A stretch of 9,438 nucleotides of DNA, from the NCBI GenBank assembly GCA_018814265.1, contig JAHIZU010000088.1, positions 1 through 9,438 of the forward strand, given 5' to 3'. Positions 6,801-9,438 of the stretch are shown piece by piece (the first letter of the stretch is position 1; each line of letters begins with the position of its first letter). The DNA is from Candidatus Margulisiibacteriota bacterium (lineage in GTDB: Bacteria; Margulisbacteria; WOR-1; O2-12-FULL-45-9). The notes under the pieces were generated by a model. That model did not search any database, had not been told where the DNA came from, and saw nothing but the letters and a program-made list of their open reading frames with translations. A program made the position numbers and the translations under genes.

Positions 6801-8284
6801 TTTTTGACTTAAAGAATGTCAATCCCAAAGCCAGAATCTCAGTCAAACTGGTTTCAGAAGTTGGGGTTGGCACTGTTGCTGCCGGAGTGGCCAAAGGCCA
6901 TGCAGACATGATCCTGATTTCCGGCGGAGACGGCGGCACCGGAGCTTCTCCGCTGAGCTCGATCCGTTATGCCGGTCTACCGTGGGAGCTTGGTTTATCT
7001 GAAACTCATCAAACCTTGGTGCTTAATAATCTCCGCTCAAGAGTCAGGCTGCAAACCGATGGCCAGCTTAGAACTGGCCACGACATTGCGATAGCCGCAT
7101 TACTGGGCGCTGAAGAATTTGGCTTTGCCACGATTGCCTTAATCATTTGCGGCTGTGTTATGCTGCGGCACTGTCATTTGAACAATTGTTCAGTTGGCGT
7201 GGCAACGCAAGACGAATGTCTAGCTAAGAGATTTCGCGGCAAACCCGAATATCTGGTCAACTTTTTCCGTTTCCTGGCCCAGGATATGCGTGAAATCATG
7301 GCCCAATTAGGGATTCGCTCGATTGATGAGATGGTGGGCAGGACTGATCTGTTGGAGATAAATGAAGAAATTCTGCCTTGGAAAGCAAAAGGATTAGATC
7401 TGTCTAAGATTCTCTGGAAACCTGCGACTAAACGTCGCGGTTTCCAGGAAGCCGAGACGTTCAGTCTCAGGCTTCCGGATGTTCTGGACCGGCAATTGAT
7501 TAAATTAGCTAAGCCGGCTTTGGAAAAAGGAGAACCAGTTAAAGCGGAATTGGCCATCCATAACTTCAACCGCACTGCGGGCAGCATGTTGAGCGGTAAA
7601 GTGGTAAAAAAATATGGGGAAAAAGGTTTGCCGGATGACACGATTTATTTTCGTTTTACCGGGGTTGCAGGGCAGAGCTTTGGCGCCTGGTTAGCCAAAG
7701 GCATCACTTTTGAGCTTGAAGGAATGACCAATGATTATGTTGGTAAAGGCATTTCCGGCGGTAAATTAATAGTTCATAGCCAGCGGAATGATATTGTAAT
7801 TGGCAACACAACTTTTTACGGCGCTATTTCAGGCGAGGCCTATATTCGCGGTCTGGCCGGGGAAAGATTCTGTATCCGCAATTCCGGTTTGCATGCTGTG
7901 GTTGAGGGAGTCGGGGATCATGGCTGCGAGTACATGACCGGTGGTCGCGTGATTGTTTTGGGAAAAACCGGCAGGAACTTTGCCGCAGGCATGTCCGGTG
8001 GTATTGCTTATATCTATGATAAGCACAATGAGTTTGCTGAAAAATGCAATCCTAGCATGGTTTACTTAGAAGAGCTTGATAAAAAGGACGAGAAGCTTAT
8101 TTATGGGCTGCTGCAAAAGCATTTTAAATATACGCGCAGCCCGATCGCAAAAAATATTCTGGATAACTTTAATAATGAAAAGCGGCGCTTTATCAAAGTT
8201 ATGCCTAGGGAATACAAGCGTGTGTTGGCTGAGCGGGCGATGAGCGTTGAGGAACTCGAGCTCCTGGAGGTCTCCGATGGGTAA
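3830..8284 (+). CDS. gltB: Glutamate synthase (NADPH), large alpha subunit
   Basis: Transfers the amide nitrogen of glutamine to 2-oxoglutarate, giving two glutamates; cytoplasmic complex with GltD. From ATG 3830 the product is 1484 residues, normal for the family. An N-terminal Ntn-type glutaminase domain begins at Cys22 (DNCGVGF), which becomes the catalytic N-terminus after removal of a 21-residue propeptide; HSRYSTNTFPTWDLAQPF and HNGEINTLRGN (from ~245) belong to it. The FMN/synthase domain carries GAMSFGSISGPAHETI (868-883) and SGGDGGTGASP (from 1031). The [3Fe-4S] ligands are Cys1109, Cys1115 and Cys1120 (C-x5-C-x4-C). The C-terminal GxGxG beta-helix starts near 1279 (VAGQSFGAWLAKG). 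The frame is intact although three palindromic DNA elements lie in it (5539-5564, 6124-6175, 7443-7479), each at a spot that looks poorly conserved. An in-frame GTG at 3803 would add nine residues and is disfavoured. gltD overlaps the end by 8 nt. Confidence 0.97.
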   Translation: MPYDKMQKKQGLYDPQFEHDNCGVGFVVNINGQKSRDIIQQGLQVLKRLAHRGAVGADPKTGDGAGILIQIPHDFLAKEFPSLPRYSAYGTGLIFLPQNKRMRNICKDVIARIVEQEGQVLIGWRPVPVDDSEIGKTAKETQPAIEQVFIGKGKEVNTRLDLERKLYGIRREAEKEINAEGFYITNLSTRTLAYKGLLMADQVENYFLDLKDPDLKSSIALVHSRYSTNTFPTWDLAQPFRFLAHNGEINTLRGNINWMRARGIDVIVPGGSDSASLDNVFELLVLSGRPMSHAMMMLIPGAWEHNHLMNKEVRDFYKYHACFMEPWDGPAAVAFTDGKHVGAVLDRNGLRPARYLVTKSGLVVMASEVGVLDIDPKEIKVSGRLEPGKMFYIDTETQRIVEDDEIKEEIYSRRFYGQWLKENMVELDELHKVSVTAEEQLDIKTMLKAFGYTREDLRMVLKPMAEKGKEPVGSMGNDTPHAVLSSKPQLLYNYFRQLFAQVTNPAIDPIREGLVMSLESYIGPQQDILTETPEHCRKLRVKEPILTNEELERIRHIQKEGFKTKTVSLLYPTLKCGVSTVTKALDRVCKEAEEAISEGCAFIVLSDRGVDEKQATLPALLAVGALHHHLIRKALRTKVSLILESAEPREVHHFACLFGYGVDLVNPYLAYEAIAMLVAEGDVVLDAKTAINNFRKAVHKGIKKILSKMGISTLNSYRGAQIFEVLGISDEVVGKCFEGTPSRIGGAGFAEIAKETLIKHYNAFNVVAELALPGSEASFATTILPSGGLYQWRRDGEFHLWNPESISAIQDAAWNNNYDRYKEFSNLINDQSQNPTTLRSLLKFKKAKSVPISEVEPVESILKRFTTGAMSFGSISGPAHETIAQAMNLIGGKSNTGEGGEDPARFGNNRRSAIKQVASGRFGVTTNYLINADELQIKIAQGAKPGEGGQLPGHKVSEIIAKTRYTTPGVTLISPPPHHDIYSIEDLAQLIFDLKNVNPKARISVKLVSEVGVGTVAAGVAKGHADMILISGGDGGTGASPLSSIRYAGLPWELGLSETHQTLVLNNLRSRVRLQTDGQLRTGHDIAIAALLGAEEFGFATIALIICGCVMLRHCHLNNCSVGVATQDECLAKRFRGKPEYLVNFFRFLAQDMREIMAQLGIRSIDEMVGRTDLLEINEEILPWKAKGLDLSKILWKPATKRRGFQEAETFSLRLPDVLDRQLIKLAKPALEKGEPVKAELAIHNFNRTAGSMLSGKVVKKYGEKGLPDDTIYFRFTGVAGQSFGAWLAKGITFELEGMTNDYVGKGISGGKLIVHSQRNDIVIGNTTFYGAISGEAYIRGLAGERFCIRNSGLHAVVEGVGDHGCEYMTGGRVIVLGKTGRNFAAGMSGGIAYIYDKHNEFAEKCNPSMVYLEELDKKDEKLIYGLLQKHFKYTRSPIAKNILDNFNNEKRRFIKVMPREYKRVLAERAMSVEELELLEVSDG
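5539..5564. repeat. Perfect 26-bp palindrome inside gltB
   Basis: The 13-nt arm ATACCCCACACTT is followed directly by its exact reverse complement, with no spacer. It encodes YPTLKCGV plus flanks (residues 571-578), just after a conserved-looking KTVSLL stretch. A perfect 26-bp palindrome is very unlikely by chance in a gene, so a palindromic repeat accommodated in frame is the likely origin (inference). Confidence 0.8.
6124..6175. repeat. REPIN-like 52-nt double-hairpin element inside gltB
   Basis: Two 23-nt halves (6124-6146 and 6153-6175) lie in inverted orientation around the spacer CGGGGA. Each half holds a 7-bp hairpin with a 2-nt loop (GCAGAGC-TT-GCTCTGC; GCGAAGC-AA-GCTTCGC), and the ends CGTAGT/ACTACG close the whole. 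After inverting one half, 18 of 23 positions agree; four of the five differences form two compensatory base-pair swaps that keep the hairpins. This is the architecture of paired REP sequences (REPINs). It encodes residues 766-782 (VVAELALPGSEASFATT), ahead of the conserved SGGLYQWRRDGE. Confidence 0.7.
7443..7479. repeat. Imperfect 37-nt hairpin inside gltB
   Basis: GGAAGCCGAGAC (7447-7458) pairs with GTCTC-A-GGCTTCC (7464-7476) around the loop GTTCA. The stem extends outward through TCC/GGA after a single unpaired A at 7446, giving 15 pairs with two one-base bulges. It encodes about residues 1205-1217 (FQEAETFSLRLPD). At this place many GltB proteins, as I recall them, carry a QDHGL-type motif that is absent here. 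It may be a third palindromic insertion or simply a chance hairpin. Confidence 0.5.
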
Positions 8285-9438
8285 TCCCAAGGGATTTTTA
8301 AATATAAAACGTGAGGCCGAGCAATACCGTCCGGTGTGCGAGCGGGTCAAGGATTATAAAGATGTGGTGACTCCGCGCTCGGATCGCGTTTCCCGTGACC
8401 AGGCTTCGCGCTGTATGGATTGCGGCACGCCGTTTTGCCACTGGGCCTGTCCGCTGGGCAATTTTATTCCTGAGTGGAACGATCTCGTCCATAACAACCG
8501 ATGGGAAAGGGCTTTTGAGCTGCTTAATGCTTCTAACAACCTGCCGGAAGTAACGGGCAGAGTTTGTCCGGCGCTGTGTGAATTTGCTTGCGTGCTGGGT
8601 ATTAATGATGATCCAATTACGATTCGCGAGAACGAGCTTTCTGTTATTGAACATGGCTTTAAAAAGGGGTATATCAAACCTAATCCACCTAAAACTCGAA
8701 CGGGTAAAACAGTTGCGGTTATTGGTTCTGGTCCAGCAGGGTTATCTTGTGCTGCAGAATTAAATAAACAAGGCCACACGGTTACTGTTTTTGAACGAGA
8801 TGATAAGATTGGCGGGATTATGCGTTACGGTATCCCAGATTTTAAACTGGAAAAGCATATTCTTGACCGCAGGATCGAGATTTGGAAAAAAGAAGGCATT
8901 AAATTTAGGACTATAGTTAATGCGGGTAAAGAAATTATCAAAGATTTTGATGCGGTCTGTCTGGCAACCGGCTGCCGCACGCCCAGGGATTTAAAGATCC
9001 CAAGACGTGAACTTAATGGCATTCATTTTGCCATGGATTATCTAATTCGAGCCAACAAGACCAAGAAGGCTGAAGCCAAAGGCAAAAAAGTTGTGGTCAT
9101 CGGTGGTGGCGACACTGGTTCGGACTGTGTTGGCACAGCTAATCGGCAAGGAGCAGCTTGTGTGGTCCAGATTGAGCTTTTGCCAGAGCCGCCGGCTTGC
9201 CGTGACAATAAATGTCCCTGGCCAACATATCCTTTGCTGTTAAAAACAACCAGTTCGCATAAAGAGGGGGTCGATCGCAGTTGGTCAATTCTGACTAAGA
9301 AATTTATTGGCGAAAATGGCCGGGTTAAGCAATTATCCTGTGTCAAAGTTAAGTTCGAAGGCCGGCAGATGAAAGAGATTCCTGGGTCAGAATTTGAAAT
9401 TGAAGCAGATCTCGTTATTTTAGCGGTCGGATTTCTAA
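8277..9438 (+). CDS. gltD: Glutamate synthase (NADPH), small beta subunit, truncated at window end
   Basis: Oxidises NADPH and passes electrons through FAD and iron-sulfur clusters to GltB. The ATG lies inside the last codons of gltB (8-nt overlap), preceded by GGAGG at 8266-8270 with 6-nt spacing, so translation is probably coupled. The frame is open to the right edge: 387 codons of an expected ~450-490. The N-terminal ferredoxin-like part has Cys46, Cys49, Cys54 and Cys58 (CMDCGTPFCHWAC) and Cys97, Cys101 and Cys105 (CPALCEFAC), the usual ligand pattern for two [4Fe-4S] clusters. The FAD-binding Rossmann motif is VAVIGSGPAGLSCAAEL (146-162), followed by GGIMRYGIPDFKLEK (179-193). The NADPH-binding fold starts at VVVIGGGDTGSDC (272-284). 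The final FAD motif (ADLVILAVGF, 377-386) is just reached. The paralogous NfnA/PreT and AegA families share this fold; position after gltB identifies it as GltD. Confidence 0.96.
   Translation, partial: MGNPKGFLNIKREAEQYRPVCERVKDYKDVVTPRSDRVSRDQASRCMDCGTPFCHWACPLGNFIPEWNDLVHNNRWERAFELLNASNNLPEVTGRVCPALCEFACVLGINDDPITIRENELSVIEHGFKKGYIKPNPPKTRTGKTVAVIGSGPAGLSCAAELNKQGHTVTVFERDDKIGGIMRYGIPDFKLEKHILDRRIEIWKKEGIKFRTIVNAGKEIIKDFDAVCLATGCRTPRDLKIPRRELNGIHFAMDYLIRANKTKKAEAKGKKVVVIGGGDTGSDCVGTANRQGAACVVQIELLPEPPACRDNKCPWPTYPLLLKTTSSHKEGVDRSWSILTKKFIGENGRVKQLSCVKVKFEGRQMKEIPGSEFEIEADLVILAVGFL

Noticed and set aside
7174..7641. 155-codon open frame on the minus strand
   Set aside because: It lies wholly antisense to the conserved iron-sulfur and following part of gltB, has no recognisable domain, and gltB fully explains the coding signal.
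8298..8779. Overlapping minus-strand open frames of 118 and 141 codons
   Set aside because: Antisense to the Cys-rich and FAD-binding parts of gltD, which are clearly the real coding strand.
1..9438. CRISPR array, transposase, toxin-antitoxin or defence genes
   Set aside because: No regularly spaced repeats and no such proteins; the window is filled by nitrogen-assimilation genes.

Overview
This window is a compact nitrogen-assimilation locus, with every recognisable gene on the + strand. In order it carries the C-terminal part of a sigma-54-dependent (NtrC/NifA-type) activator, an ammonium transporter (amtB), a P-II signal protein (glnK/glnB), a type I glutamine synthetase (glnA), the large glutamate synthase subunit (gltB) and the first ~80% of the small subunit (gltD), which runs off the right edge. 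Moderate GC, sigma-54 promoters, a P-II protein with the uridylylation tyrosine and a short GSI-alpha-like glutamine synthetase fit a free-living bacterium. By feel the proteins recall a deltaproteobacterium or an uncultured candidate phylum of the Elusimicrobia/Omnitrophica/Margulisbacteria sort, but I cannot assign a taxon from the sequence alone.

Layout: 1-583 activator fragment (AAA+ end plus Fis-type HTH); 584-673 short gap with a textbook -24/-12 promoter; 674-1885 amtB; 1900-2238 glnK; 2239-2401 regulatory gap with two identical dyads, a weak hairpin and a second -24/-12 promoter almost identical to the first; 2402-3736 glnA; 3737-3829 gap with inverted and direct repeats that could fold into a pseudoknot and mask the gltB ribosome binding site; 3830-8284 gltB; 8277-end gltD, overlapping gltB by 8 nt.

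How it works together: AmtB brings in ammonium and P-II gates AmtB and reports nitrogen status. GlnA makes glutamine, and GltB/GltD turn glutamine plus 2-oxoglutarate into two glutamates (the GS-GOGAT cycle). The activator encoded immediately upstream is the natural candidate to drive both sigma-54 promoters, and a shared 12-nt dyad upstream of both is a candidate binding site for it.

The gene content is ordinary. The unusual part is DNA-level structure: (i) the matched promoter and dyad sets, (ii) the gltB leader with mutually exclusive pairings, and (iii) three palindromic elements inside the gltB reading frame. One of these is a 52-nt REPIN-like element whose two halves differ by compensatory changes. 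I saw no CRISPR array, RNA gene, transposase or defence gene.
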